A stretch of DNA of 64,000 nt from Ditylenchus dipsaci (GCA_004194705.1 SADC01001204.1:1240001-1304000), one strand, 5' to 3'; positions 50,101 through 60,863 are shown, counted from the stretch's first letter. Numbers and translations: made by a program. Notes: generated from the sequence alone by a model not told the origin.

Positions 50101-51018
50101 ATTTTTCAATAAATATTATGATTCTGATAGCAATTTCGGATTCGGCGTTAAAAGTTAGCCAATAAATGTATTAATAGATGAGCCATTATCAATAAAAAAA
50201 TTCGATTAAAAAAAGATAGCAACAATGGTCAAAAATCCCACGCAACATTCAACCCCCCCCCTTTAAAGGAATTACGGTAACACATGAGCCTGCCTCTGCA
50301 AGTTGTGCGTACCTTTACAAAGACTAGAAGCAATTAGCGGCATTTCACATGATTTTAACACATTGATCAAAATTTCTCCAGGGAAGCCAATCATATCTAA
50401 AAATAACTGTTAATGAATATTGTATGCTTGTTTTAACAAACCAATAGTCTGATCTGAAAGGCCTGATTGTCGAAATCCGAACCCGAACTAAAATCGTATA
50501 AAATTTTGATTTTAGAAATATTTCTAATTCTAATATTTTTAAAATTTTTCATTAAAAAAATTAAAAATTTCAAAAAAACCCCAGAAAGTGTACTATTACA
50601 CGTATACCGTATTTACTCTAATTTAAGCCCCGGGGTTAAAATTTTTCAACTCCCCTCTTTGGGATTAGGAAATTAGAGAATGGATTAGGAAATTAGGGAA
50701 ATTAGAGTAAATACGGTATATATTTTTTGATTCAGCGCTATAAAAGTAGCAAAATGGTGCCACTGCACAAAATAAAACTTTACAACAATCATTTTCTGCC
50801 ATTTTTCAAGACTATTTTCCAACAGGGATTAAGAATTACTGTTGTTTTCAGAAAATTTTAGTAAGATCAGCTTAAAAAGCTGCTTTATCGCGAAGTCATT
50901 CAGAGTCACAAATCTTAGAAAAGGCAATTACCAGAACACCCATGAAGACACCGGAAACTGCAAAAAATAGCTGTACATTTTCCCATGGCAGTTTCTTTTT
51001 TTTCTTGAACAGGGTCAT
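44119..51018 (-). CDS. SLC1A: SLC1-family Na+-dependent glutamate/neutral amino-acid transporter
   Basis: Plasma-membrane elevator-type transporter. Exons in transcript order: 51018-50932, 50396-50313, 48933-48845, 48798-48676, 48112-47993, 47941-47873, 47193-47136, 47085-46852, 45861-45759, 45421-45405 (17 nt), 45352-45278, 45227-45093, 44338-44119 (or ending at a donor at 44200); about 470 residues, normal for the family. Landmarks: [16 protein letters not shown] start; [64 protein letters not shown], the serine-rich re-entrant loop; INM|DGTALYEAV, the Na+ site split by an intron; [12 protein letters not shown], the second re-entrant loop; [21 protein letters not shown], with the TM8 Asp and Arg for substrate. 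The Arg position suits acidic amino acids (EAAT type), which is inference. Start chosen at the first in-frame ATG after the 51033 acceptor; an upstream exon is possible. No frame break seen. Confidence 0.9.
44494..44681. mobile_element. Pogo-like MITE (intact ends)
   Basis: TACAGTCAAGTCTCGATTTA to TAAATCGAGACTTGACTGTA, with TA at both edges, 188 bp; in an intergenic or terminal-intron position of the SLC1 gene. Confidence 0.8.
45405..45421 (-). other. 17-nt microexon in the NMDGT motif of the SLC1 transporter
   Basis: Minus strand: acceptor TTTTTAG, then 17 bases encoding DGTALY minus its last base, then donor GTAAAT. The previous exon ends INM with donor GTAGCG, and the next starts by completing the Tyr and continues [10 protein letters not shown]. 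The reconstruction exactly matches the conserved family order, so the exon is well supported despite its length. Confidence 0.8.
47363..47677. mobile_element. Pogo-like MITE with shared internal block
   Basis: TACAGTCAGCTCTCGTTAAA to TTTAACGAGAGTTGACTGTA, with inverted TTCGTTCCCGCCTAG and CTAGGCGGGAACGAAC blocks inside; in an SLC1 intron. Confidence 0.75.
48497..48666. mobile_element. Pogo-like MITE
   Basis: AAGTCAACTCTCTTATTAG at the left and TAATGAGAGAGTTGACTGTA at the right; in an SLC1 intron immediately before exon 48676. Confidence 0.6.
49417..50279. mobile_element. Nested foldback element with CCGTATTT ends
   Basis: Outer ends TACCGAAGTTCCTCTAACAA and AAAGGAATTACGGTA. A long inverted pair (about 49660-49840 and 50065-50245) surrounds an inner CCGTATTT copy (49838-50065). 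It therefore looks like one family member inserted into, or amplified within, another. Confidence 0.55.
50605..50718. mobile_element. CCGTATTT-end MITE, short
   Basis: TACCGTATTTACTCTAATTT and AAATTAGAGTAAATACGGTA, 114 bp. Confidence 0.75.
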
Positions 51019-51083
51019 TTGGAGGGCGAAATCTGTAAATTAAAGTTTATCTATCCTACAAACAAAAATTTTGAAATTTTTTC

Positions 51084-51279
51084 TTAAAGGCCATTGCCGT
51101 CTCCGACAACGAGAATTTCAAATGTTTGAATTCGCGCGGACAGTTCTCTTTCGTCTCGCGCTGTACTCTTTGAGTTGCTTCGAATGACTCAAAAGAGTAC
51201 AATGAAATACGAAAGAGAACTGTCCGCGCCAATTCAAACATTTGAAATTCTCGTTGTCGGAGACGGCAATGTTTTTTAA
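51084..51279. mobile_element. TTAA MITE with AGGGCCATTGCCGTC ends, copy 3
   Basis: Nearly the same sequence as copy 1, with TTAA on both sides. It sits just upstream of the SLC1 transporter start. Confidence 0.75.
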
Positions 51280-52470
51280 TAAAGAAAATTGTTAGAAAAG
51301 TAGATATTGACAAAATCGAGTGGATCTGCACTTGAGCACGACCATCGTGGAACAAGTGTGGGTCAAGAATGCTAAGAAAACGTTAATTTGCATAAAAAAA
51401 TACTTTCACCGCTAGCTAATTTTTTTAGCCGTGTTACTTAGCTACAGGATGACGCCAGTGCTGTAAATGGCACCTTAGTCGCAATTTCCGGGTTGGTGCC
51501 CTGGGCCGGTGCCGAAATTTTAAAGTATATTTAAAATTTTGCCGTTCAGCTTGCAGCAGCCAAAATTTCTTATGTCAGTGCTGTGAGACGGTGCCTAAGT
51601 ATTTTTGCGAGAGAAATTTTTTTATGGTCGATTTCCAGTGAAAACGATATGAAAAAAAGTGTGAACACGCCTTAACTCAACACGGCAACTGCAAATGTTT
51701 GAATGCGAGATCGGATGACTATCGACTTGCAAAAATTAAGTTTTTATATACATCATTACCTTAGATTTCGAGTTGCCTAACCCTAAAGCTTAAAAAAAGA
51801 AAAAGCAACTGGCGGACCAAGGCGAAAAGACCCGGATTTTGGACCAGGGATAAATAACTGTCTGTAGTTCAGGGTGCTTTAGAAAAAAGGGTTCTATATG
51901 ATAAACAGACCCTTTTAGCAGTGGTTCCCCTGTTTGGCTTGCGCTGGGGCTTAGGCGCAGAGTTGGCCAGCGTATGTTAGGGCGGGCTAAACATGAGTCT
52001 GTTTAAGTCTATCCTAACATATTCTGACCAACCCTTGCCTAAGCCTGAAAAATCACGAACAGGTTGGACGACGGCGAAAAAACCCTCTTTTGTCGACAAA
52101 GAGGGTTTTTTTAGTAAAGCTGTCCACAAAATTTGAAACGACAATATAACTAAAAATGGCTTTCCTTGGTTTGGTATCCATCTTTAAGTAGATATGGAGT
52201 GCAATACAAGTGTTTCTACTTTGAGTGGGCCGAGGAGCTTATTTTCGCGTAATATAATCTAAGTTCTTTGATTTGTTGGCAGTAGTAGTGAACAGATAAA
52301 CAAATAAACTGAACGTCACCTCTAGACACTCCAACACTTTTTATAAGTTGAACTGACAGAGAATAATCCTTAGTCTGTTTGTTCAATCATTTTTCTTTGC
52401 ATAATCATAGAACGGTGCAGATGTGGTAGGAAGAAGATCAGGCACAAACAATTTTTAATTCTATTTTTAG

Positions 52471-52604
52471 CACGAGAAAGACGGACTGTGGTGATGGACC
52501 ACCTGGGGGTTTTAGGACCTGCCGAGCACGAATATCACAAAATCAGACCTCCGAATACAAGCACAATGGCTTCAAATAGGCTAATTTTCACAGAGACTTT
52601 TTGA
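52471..52604 (+). CDS. Doubtful short exon or small ORF
   Basis: After acceptor ATTTTTAG a frame reads ARERRTVVMDHLGVLG, then PAEHEYHKIRPPNTS and a stop at about 52604. Composition looks coding, but there is no neighbouring exon, start context or family match. It may be repeat-derived. Confidence 0.15.
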
Positions 52605-52930
52605 AAAATGAATGGTTTTCTTTAGGCTGTCCGCCTTTCTCGTGTTAGTGTCGCGAGAGTTTTATAACTAAGTTATTCTGGAATTATATTGATTATGTGG
52701 TTGAAGATTCTCCGACCTAGGCTAAATTGCCATGTCTTGCAAAAGAGAAGATTTAGAAATTATTACTTTTATGCCGAAATGATCCTAATCGGGACAAACA
52801 TTTTAATACTCGGACAGAGCATTAGAGTAGAGCCTGGCGGTCGCACTGGCTATGGGCTGCCCAGTTGTCGAGGGTGTCCAATTATGGAAGGTGCACAATG
52901 GGCGAGGTGCCAAGTACCGAGGTATGATTG

Positions 52931-53120
52931 TACAGTCGACTCTCCCAATAACGAACCCCCTGAATAACGAACTCTCTCAATAGAGAACACTTTTTTTTGG
53001 TTTGGTTGGTTGGATATTCGATAAAGTACTTATAACGGACCTTCTCAATAACGAACTCTCTCAATAACGAACACCTAGAGCCAGTCCCCAGGGGGTTCGT
53101 TATTGCGAGAGTCGACTGTA
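52931..53120. mobile_element. Pogo-like MITE (intact ends)
   Basis: TACAGTCGACTCTCCCAATA to TATTGCGAGAGTCGACTGTA with repeated AATAACGAAC units, 190 bp. Confidence 0.75.
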
Positions 53121-53147
53121 CTCACTTTTCCAAAACCCTTTTTTCAA

Positions 53148-53322
53148 TACAGTATACTCACGATATAACACCACTCTTGATACAACACCGCAAGTAGCCG
53201 GTCCCAAAAAATGTATTTTATCGAGGTTTGACGGAAGTGATACTCCCGATATAACACCACTCTCGATACAGCACTGCCGATGGCTGGTCCGCAGAGCGAT
53301 TTTATATCGAGAGCGGACTGTA
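53148..53322. mobile_element. Pogo-like MITE
   Basis: TACAGTATACTCACGATATA to TATATCGAGAGCGGACTGTA. It holds an inner duplicated GATATAACACCACTC unit and is adjacent to the preceding element. Confidence 0.7.
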
Positions 53323-53419
53323 TCTGTCTTCTTAAAACAATATGAATCACTAAAAACAATTTTTCTTTCTTTTTCCTTCCAGGCTTTTTTCCCTCTTTTC
53401 CTTTTTCCAATTTGTAGCC

Positions 53420-53862
53420 ATGAAATTTGTTATTCCTGCTGTACTATTGTCATTTCTTTACAATATCCAATTGTTAAACAGTCTAATTCACACCTGTCCT
53501 TGCGATGCGGAAGAGCATCATGTAAACTATAAAAATGTCTCTAAAATATTTTCTGTTCTATTTTTAGTTTAATACACTGGATCAGTGTTTAGTCAGTAAC
53601 TACACTTCGGTTGCAGATGAAACTAAAATTGATCCTGGTTTTGGAAGTACTGCTTGCAAGTATAATTTAAAAAAAAATTACGTAAAAGTTATGAAATTTC
53701 AAATTCAGAGCTTATCTCAATCTGAAGACCTGCTATATGGAATGCAATATGCCTTTTGACAACAATCACAATTATGCAGAATGTGCTGCTGACAGACTAT
53801 TGCATTTGTCACTTGCAATTTTGACAATTAGTGTTGTTTTTGCTTTTTTGAGCACTGTTTAG
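53420..53862 (+). CDS. Small secreted, probably GPI-anchored Cys-rich protein
   Basis: Exons 53420-53521, 53568-53659 and 53709-53862, with consistent phases and consensus sites, give about 115 residues. The N-terminus is a signal peptide (MKFVIPAVLLSFLYNIQLLN), followed by HTCPCDAEEHH. The middle holds LDQCLVSNYTS with an N-glycosylation site, and GSTACK. The last exon has LKTCYMECNMPFDNN and YAECAADRLL, and ends in a hydrophobic stretch with no basic tail (LAILTISVVFAFLSTV), typical of a GPI signal. Eight cysteines suggest a disulphide-bonded ectodomain. The family is not recognised; the design resembles the gene at 18100-18584. An inverted-repeat MITE ends about 100 bases upstream (53148-53322). 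Confidence 0.65.
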
Positions 53863-55720
53863 CCATGATTTTTAATTAAATTTTTTTTGAAAAAAAGTAA
53901 AATTGTAATGTTTTCACTGGCACCATCCAAACTCTCGCGGGACACGGGACAAGTTCCCCTCAAACCACGGAAACACACATTTTTTGATCCCGGCGACAGA
54001 TTTAAGGGTAAATCGACCCTTCTCTAGACGATAGAACTAATATATATACTGTTCAGACATTCAGAAATGATTCTTGACTGTCCCGCAGGTCTTGTCCCGC
54101 TGTAAAAACCTGAGGATTTGTCCCGCGGGACATTGAACTGTGGAACAAATTTGCGGATTTGACCCGCGGGACAGTCCAAAACCCCTTTTCTGATAGTTAT
54201 TATAAAAATCTGCCATGTCTGTGTTGGTAAAAGTTTCCAAAAGTTTTCCAAAAGCTGATATCAGTAATTACCAGGCCCTCAGCCTAAGGCATACGGGCCT
54301 AAGCCTAAATTATTGAGGGGAAATGGCGGACGCTTTTAAAACCGAAAACCTATTTTGGGGAGAATGACGCGGTTTAAAACTGAGTAGCGTCAAATTTTCT
54401 TTCGTGTTCAACGAATTTAACTAAAATAAACATGAAACTAGACTTTTTACGGCATGCTGCTAATTTAAGGAAGGTCACCAGTTGCTACAAAAAAAGACCA
54501 GAGATACGAACCAGCAAATTTGTTTAAACCGTTCTAATGTAACTCTTTTAAAATGTCTGATCCCGGTGATGGCCCTACACGACAATAGGACGCTTTTTGC
54601 GCTTTTACAATCAATTTTAAAGCCATTATGATTCGAAGATTACTTTTGAAAAAAAAACGACTGAAACGCTTGATTTTCCTGCTCTTAAAGCATTGGTTCC
54701 CATTCAACGGCTAAGAACTGGAACTATTTGGAAAAGCTGGTTGAACAAATTACGAAATTTTTGCCTAAATCATTGTTGTCGTTCGTACTGTTGAAAATAA
54801 CGTAATTTGGGAAAAATGCAAAAAAGAATAGGTGGGACCAAGGCAAACAAGTCCTATTGTCGTATATGGCCCTGATCACCTTAGACAATGCATGTTTCAC
54901 GACCTTACTTTTAGCAGCCCGGCTAAATGGGTACATTTTTTGACCCGGGCTGACCAAGTTTTTTAAGTGAGAAAATAATGCTAGTTCCTGTCTCTTTTTC
55001 ATATAAATACTAAGATTCATATAAATACTTATTCGATGCACTTTTTTGAATTCGCTTTTTTACCGGGCTTTTCCAGGTTTTTTATAAGTTTTCAACTTGG
55101 GGGAAACCTTGAGATTAGGGTAGGCAGCGCACGTTGGGACAGCTTAAACGTATGTTCAACGCAAAATTGAAAAAAAAAAGAAAAATTGAAAAAATGTATT
55201 GGAAAGCATGTTGCTAGCTGAGGGACTTTGCTAATTGCAAAATAAAAAAGAATTTTTTGTTCAAATCTTCTGCAAACTCCAACAAATATTCGGGACGCAA
55301 CCGACTGGCCACGCCATAACTCGCTAACGTCAAATCTCACCAATGGCAAAACCAATAAAGAATCTTGCCAACGCAGAAACTCGACAATGAAAAATTCGGT
55401 TAAGCTGCCCCGCTTGGCCCGGTCATAGGTGTTCGTTAAATCAAATTTTTCATTAGCGAGATTTGACGTTAGCGAGTTTTAGCGTTGGTGAGTATTTTGC
55501 ATTGACAAGTTGATTGTGTCCTAACATTTTTATTTAGCGTTATCTTCATCAACGCTTATTGAATAAAACAGACCATCCCAGCTCTGAAAACGCCAAATTG
55601 TGTGTCAGTCACCCATCTTTTCTCTTTTTAAATCGGTTAATTTGCCTTTTTTTAGAACATTTCAGTCATTTTTTACATACTCACAACCATTTTTTAAGAA
55701 TTTTTTTAACACAACAATAA

Positions 55721-56022
55721 ATGTATTCAAACATATTTTTGCTTCTCTTCTTCTGCTATCTTCAATCAAATGGGCTTGGTGAGCTATGTCTTAGCCATTT
55801 TTTTGAATTTCAATTTTTTTTGCAGCAAAAACGTTCAGTTGTTTGGATGGCTGTGAGTGTGACACAAGTGATAGATCCATTGACTGTACCAACAATCCCG
55901 ACAGAAAATATTTGAGTTTGCCGAAAGAGCCTATGCTTGGTTATGGCTTGATTGGACTAGCTAACACTGGTCTCAAAGTCTTGCCAGAAGAAAAGGTTCT
56001 GAACGAATATTCCCAGATTTAA
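55721..56022 (+). CDS. Secreted LRRNT-type (leucine-rich repeat cap) protein, 5' part
   Basis: Exon 55721-55778 encodes a signal peptide (MYSNIFLLLFFCYLQSNGL) and ends at donor GTGAGC. Exon 55826-56022 continues in frame with KTFSCLDGCECDTSDRS, then IDCTN, YLSLP, LIGLANTGLKVLP and KVLNEYSQI before a stop. The CxxxCxC...C pattern followed by L-x-x-LP and L-x-L-x-x-T-x-L is the N-terminal cap and first repeat of extracellular LRR proteins. At 75 residues it is short for an LRR protein. One extra C in the CCC at 56012-56014 would open the frame to a donor at 56024 (ATG|GTAGGT). The protein may therefore continue, perhaps to the exon at 58639. This is either a short secreted LRRNT protein or a longer LRR protein with a sequence error. 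Confidence 0.6.
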
Positions 56023-56722
56023 TGGTAGGTTTTATTTAATAGTTTTTCGTTCGGGGTTTAGAGCAGGATCTCGCTGCTTCTTTTCTATTTGTGTTTCAAT
56101 CCAAACGGAAAATGAAGACTCGTCGAAAAATATAAATTAAAAAACTATGTCTAAAATGAGGTCACTTTTTTGAGCCATTCTGTGAATATTCAAGCTTAGA
56201 TTCTTGTTGAAAAAGATCGTAAGACCTGTAGTTTTCGCTAACAACAGCATTTTTGTAGTTAAAACTCGCAGCTTTCGATATGGTTTTTCAAAAACAGAGT
56301 TCACTACATTGAGAGTCACGTGTCTTGATACAGAAACTGTAATCATTTGCTAAAACGATGGTTAAAATCGGATTCTTTCAATTTCGGAACTAAACTGACT
56401 AATTATATTTTAAGAAAGGTTTCGAAAATCGGGGTGGATAAATCATCAATCCCTAGGCGGGGTCGAACCTGAGCTAAGGTGTATTTGTGAAAATATCATA
56501 ACTGAAAAAGTCAACTTCTATATTAAGGCTATACACATCAAAGGAACGCCAAATTTCCATTGCTCATCTCTTCAAAAACACCCGTACCGGACAATTGAGG
56601 TGATGAGTGACTGCAAGCCTATAGACAAAAAGAATAAAGACAGCTTTGGTGACGAGTCACAAGTTAGTTTGAGACTAAATTCTACGTAGTCGAATGTTTT
56701 TTAACTTGTACTATCTCAAGGG

Positions 56723-57380
56723 CTAAGGAATACCTGGCAAAAACGAAATTTGGCAAACGTAAGTTATGGCAAAAATAACTTAGTAAAGTCGAAAGATGAA
56801 AAAATGAAATTAGGCAAAGTGAAGCATGGCAAAACGAAAATCGGCAAAGACGTGGCAAAGAGACGTAGACAATAAGAGACATAGGCAAAATCGGGACCTT
56901 ATGTACTTTGGGGGGGGGGCACCGATTTTTTCACCAAAATTTTACGTTTTATATAGTGATCAAGTTAATTATGGTGATTTAATTGACCATGATCACTTTA
57001 ATCAACATTTTTCTATGGTCACTAAGAGACGGTTAACATAATTATTATGATTATTAGAATCAACATGTAAAAATTGAAGAAAAAACCGAGGTGAAAAAAT
57101 CGGTGCCCCCCCCCCCAGTGTACATAAGGTCCAAAATCGTCTCGAAACTCATCTTTTACGACGTAAAACCTTTCAATGCATCGAAATAGATCGTTTTCAG
57201 AAAAGAGAAAAAAAATTTGATGTTTAGATATTTTTGACGACAGGGGGGGGGCGCACCAAGGCAATTTTTTCGCCAAGTTTTGTTTTTGCCAAGTTTCGTT
57301 TTGCCGGATTTCAATTTGGCGACTTCCGTTCAGGCAAATTTTGTTTTGCCAAGTTTCGTTTTTCCAAATGTATCCTAGCC
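56723..57380. mobile_element. Foldback element of GGCAAAACGAAA units
   Basis: Left arm (56728-56925) has repeated TGGCAAAACGAAA units and ends in CTTTGGGGGGGGGGCACCGA. The right arm (57085-57375) is the reverse: TCGGTGCCCCCCCC, then TTTCGTTTTGCC units. Confidence 0.6.
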
Positions 57381-57447
57381 ATCTTAAGCATTATATTTTC
57401 TTGAATCAGTGCCGCTCTCTACTGTGAGGACCTGTATTTGGCGGCAT

Positions 57448-58229
57448 TATACGGGTAGAACAGACAACAACAACAACAACACGATGGTACCTGTAGTTTT
57501 CGCTTCAATTCTTGACCAAGTTGGTGAAAAGGGTCTCGAAGGTAACTAACTATTTATAGTCGAAATCCAGCTGTGTGCCTACACATTTTCAAGCGGTGCG
57601 CCATGGCTGTCATGCTACGCCAATGTTTGTAATATACCAAAATGATCGCCAGAAATTCAGCTTTCGAATGATAGTAAGCCAGTTTTATAAACAAACTGAC
57701 CACGCTTGATACGAATTTGGGGTCAAAATTAAGGCTTCTCGTGTAGATAAAAAGTTATGGAAATTCGGGTTACAACTTATTTTTTAAATTTGTACATTTT
57801 GTCCTGATCTTATAATCAAATGTTATTGTATTTAGTGTCAGAATTATCATCCTATTTTGTCAGTTTTTTTTAGCATTTAGCTTTATATTATCTTTACACA
57901 AAGTTATAGCTCGCAAAAGGTCTGATAAGAACGTTTTGTAAATCCCTACCCCGACAAAAATGTGGTAATTTATTGTAACTTCACAAATCAAACATACATA
58001 TACTTACTATCATTTTACAGCTGAATTCCTGCCGGTCATTTTGGTATATTACAAACATTGGCGTAGCATAACAATCATGGCGCACCGCTTGAGAACGTGT
58101 AGGTACACAGCTGGATTTTCACTATAAATAATTTGTTACCTTCGAGACGCCTTTTCATCAACTTGGTCAAGAATTGAAGCGACAACGACCGGTACCATCG
58201 TGTTCAGCACGTTCTGTTCTACCCGTATA
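57448..58229. mobile_element. 0.78-kb terminal-inverted-repeat element
   Basis: TATACGGGTAGAACAG at the left and CTGTTCTACCCGTATA at the right. Arms of about 200 bp include ACGATGGTACC / GGTACCATCGT and the segment around 57620 matching 58050. No coding frame inside. Confidence 0.7.
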
Positions 58230-58330
58230 GTACGATGAGCGCACCAGGGCTGGATGGGGGCTCAAATTCCGCTAATTGCTGTGCTTATTAAATTGCATGG
58301 TCATTTAAAAAAATTTAGGAAAGGATCACT

Positions 58331-58568
58331 TACCGTATTTCCTCTAATAAGCGCCCACCCCCTAACTTCGAGGACTTATATCTCAGCCTAGATCAAATAT
58401 TTTGCAAATCTGTTAATCGGGTTTTATTAACTCCCACGAGCTCTACTGATTCCACATCTTAGTTTTTGGTTAAGCACTCAAAATTTTCGAGATCGACTCC
58501 AAAATTTTCAGATTTTTAGGGCTTTGAAAAAAAAGCACCCATGGGCTCTTTTTAGAGGAAATACGGTA
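58331..58568. mobile_element. CCGTATTT-end MITE
   Basis: TACCGTATTTCCTCTAATAA to TTTTTAGAGGAAATACGGTA, 238 bp, directly before the candidate exon at 58639. Confidence 0.7.
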
Positions 58569-58638
58569 AAATGAAAAGTAGTAAAACTAGTGCTAAGCCT
58601 AACTCAAAATATATAAAATCTTAATATTACACTTGCAG

Positions 58639-58794
58639 AAGTGTGACTTCAATTGCAAAATGCAAAACTATTTTGTTCGGCTGTGGAAGTTAGTCAAGCA
58701 CAAGTACAAAGAGTGGACTCAGGACTCCGCTTTTTTCGACTTCATCCACAAAATGTTTGAGCAAATAACCACAAAGATATCAAGCTTCTTTTAA
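58639..58794 (+). CDS. Candidate terminal exon with CxxxC start (possible LRR C-cap)
   Basis: After acceptor ACTTGCAG an open frame of 51 codons reads KCDFNCKMQNYFVRLWKL, then HKYKEWTQDSAFFDF and a helical end MFEQITTKISSFF with a stop at 58792. CDFNC followed by aromatic residues and W recalls an LRR C-terminal cap. It lies on the same strand, 2.6 kb after the LRRNT exon, with two inverted-repeat elements between. The assignment to that gene is inference; I saw no intermediate exon. Confidence 0.35.
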   Translation, partial: KCDFNCKMQNYFVRLWKLVKHKYKEWTQDSAFFDFIHKMFEQITTKISSFF

Positions 58795-60405
58795 TTTTGT
58801 CGTCCACATGTAAATTGGCCTATTCTTTTTATTTCCATTGATTTTGATATACTTTTGTCAAGCTCAAGAATGTGTGTCTAATAATGTTAATATATCTTTA
58901 TATACAATAAAAGTTGTAAATAGAGCAATGATTTTTTTTTGCAAAAGACTATAATTAACACAAGATTGTGCGCGATGTACGTGCGATGTTTAGCTCTATA
59001 TGCATATGCGCCCACACCAAAAAAGTATGCTTTGGTCCCTCTTTTAATTTGAAAAAAATTCTTCAAAAGACTCAAAAAGTGTTTGTTGACTCTTTTTAGA
59101 CTTTTTACAGCAAAATTTTTTTTAACATTATCTTTTCTTTTGTCTCCCGAGCTGATTTATGAAAAAGCAATTACGTAAAAAATATGATTGGGGAATCAAG
59201 ACAAAAAAAAAATTTTTAGCAAAAAAAATTTAGTAGTTTTAAAGTAGTTTTAAAGTGTAAAAACACTTTTTCAAGAAAAAATATTTTTAAAAACTTTTAA
59301 GAGGGGGGACTAAGGCATACTTTTTTAGGATGGGCGTGAATGCATATAGAGCCCGATGCTTTATCTTAACTTCTCGCTTCTTTTCCAGGACTTTCTAGAG
59401 TCTTTTTGCAGCACAGAAATTTTGTCGAAAAGCTTGTTTTACCACAAAATATTATAACATTTACAAAAATACAATTAACATAGTATTTTTTCGTTTTTTT
59501 TAATATGTGATTTTCTGATATATAAAAATATTTATTCAAACAAAAGTTACAAATACACATAAAAGTATTTACAAAGCTATCTACACCAAATAGGGTTGCC
59601 GACCTTAATCTATTGCAAAATTTTAATTTCAATTTCATTAATTTTTCAAAATTATTTCAATTTTACATTTGTATTCATTATTTTACTTTACTTTTTACAT
59701 TTTTATTAGAAAAAATGTCAAATAAGTGGTTAAAATGATATCTTACTCAAAAGAAATGTCACCATATTTAGGTTTGGTGGTAAAAATTTCTCTGTCATTT
59801 AGACCAATCTAAATGATAAAAATGTCAGAAAAAGAATGTGGGCTCTATATGTGTTATTATTGCCCCCGAACAAAATATGCCTTGGTCCCCCTTGTTGATT
59901 TTTTCTTGTGTTTTGTCTTTTTTTCAAATTTTTTTTGTGTTCTAATATATTTTTAAGTTTTTCACGATGCAATTCATTGACAAAAATAGATTAAAAAATG
60001 ATTTTAGTGCTCGCAAGGCCATCGATGCCTCTAGAACAGACAATGTCTGTTTTGTAGAGACGAAAAAATAAATCGTATTTCATCACATTTTTTGCACCAG
60101 AAATCTTTTCTCATATCCACTTGCTAAAAAAATGCAAAAAATTCACTAAATAAAATTTTTGAAAAAAATAAACTTTCCAAACAACAGGGGACCAAGGCAA
60201 ACTTTAGAAAAAAAACCTGAAACAAACAACAGGGGCGCCCAAGTCCTATTTTTTCGGGTGCACCACCAACACATAGGCCAACACATATCTGTAGAGCCAG
60301 AATGTGTGTGGCATTTATCAATCCCCATTCCAAAAACAACTTAAGGCCAGCTAATCCCTTCAAAATCAAAAGAAATCAGAAACACAAAAAATAATTCTAA
60401 AAAAA
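58795..60405. other. Gene-free stretch
   Basis: Very AT-rich. Scattered decayed pieces of the CAACAGGGGACCAAGGCA repeat occur at 59030-59060, 59300, 59875 and 60185. No exon recognised. Confidence 0.45.
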
Positions 60406-60863
60406 TTATTTTGCATTTTTTTCATGCACGCCTTCGTAAATTTCCATTAAAGGACAGGCCACACTACCCACAATAGACATGTAATTGGCCAAGTTGTAGA
60501 GCAGGGCAAACATTCCAGTGGGCAAGGCAGGAGACAACATGTGGATAGCCAGACATAATCCCGCACCTCCAAACAGGCTAAATACATGCAGAAATCTGTG
60601 GGCCAGTCTCCTGAGAGCAGCTGCTGGACATCTCGGCGCTCGTCTTCTCGGTGGTACCATCGAATAAACACCATATAGGCATTAGCCAATAGAAGTACCA
60701 GGAGGGCGATCAGGGTAGCTGTGTGGATGGAAGCCATATCCATGTATAAAGTGAAAATTTGAAAAAAGATGGCCACCAGACTCACGGTTCTCACGTTGTG
60801 AATGTTGGTGTGCACTTGCGGCATAGAAGATTTTGGTTGGTTGGGAGATGAAGTGGACACCAT
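60406..60863 (-). CDS. Four-helix membrane protein of unknown family, frame-broken
   Basis: An ATG at 60863 opens a frame with a polar N-terminus (MVSTSSPNQPKSSMPQ), a first helix (VSLVAIFFQIFTLYM), a second (TLIALLVLLLANAYMVFI), then WYHREDERRDVQQLL. The frame then shifts by one base near 60610-60620 and continues RRLAHRFLHVFSLF, GGAGLCLAIHMLS and MFALLYNLANYMSIVG, ending MEIYEGVHEKNAK at 60406. The joined product would be about 150 residues with four membrane segments. The second half does not look like random sequence, so a missing base is more likely than two proteins. Size and topology resemble small ciliary TMEM proteins such as TMEM107, but I see no decisive motif. It is intronless in this stretch. 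Confidence 0.5.
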
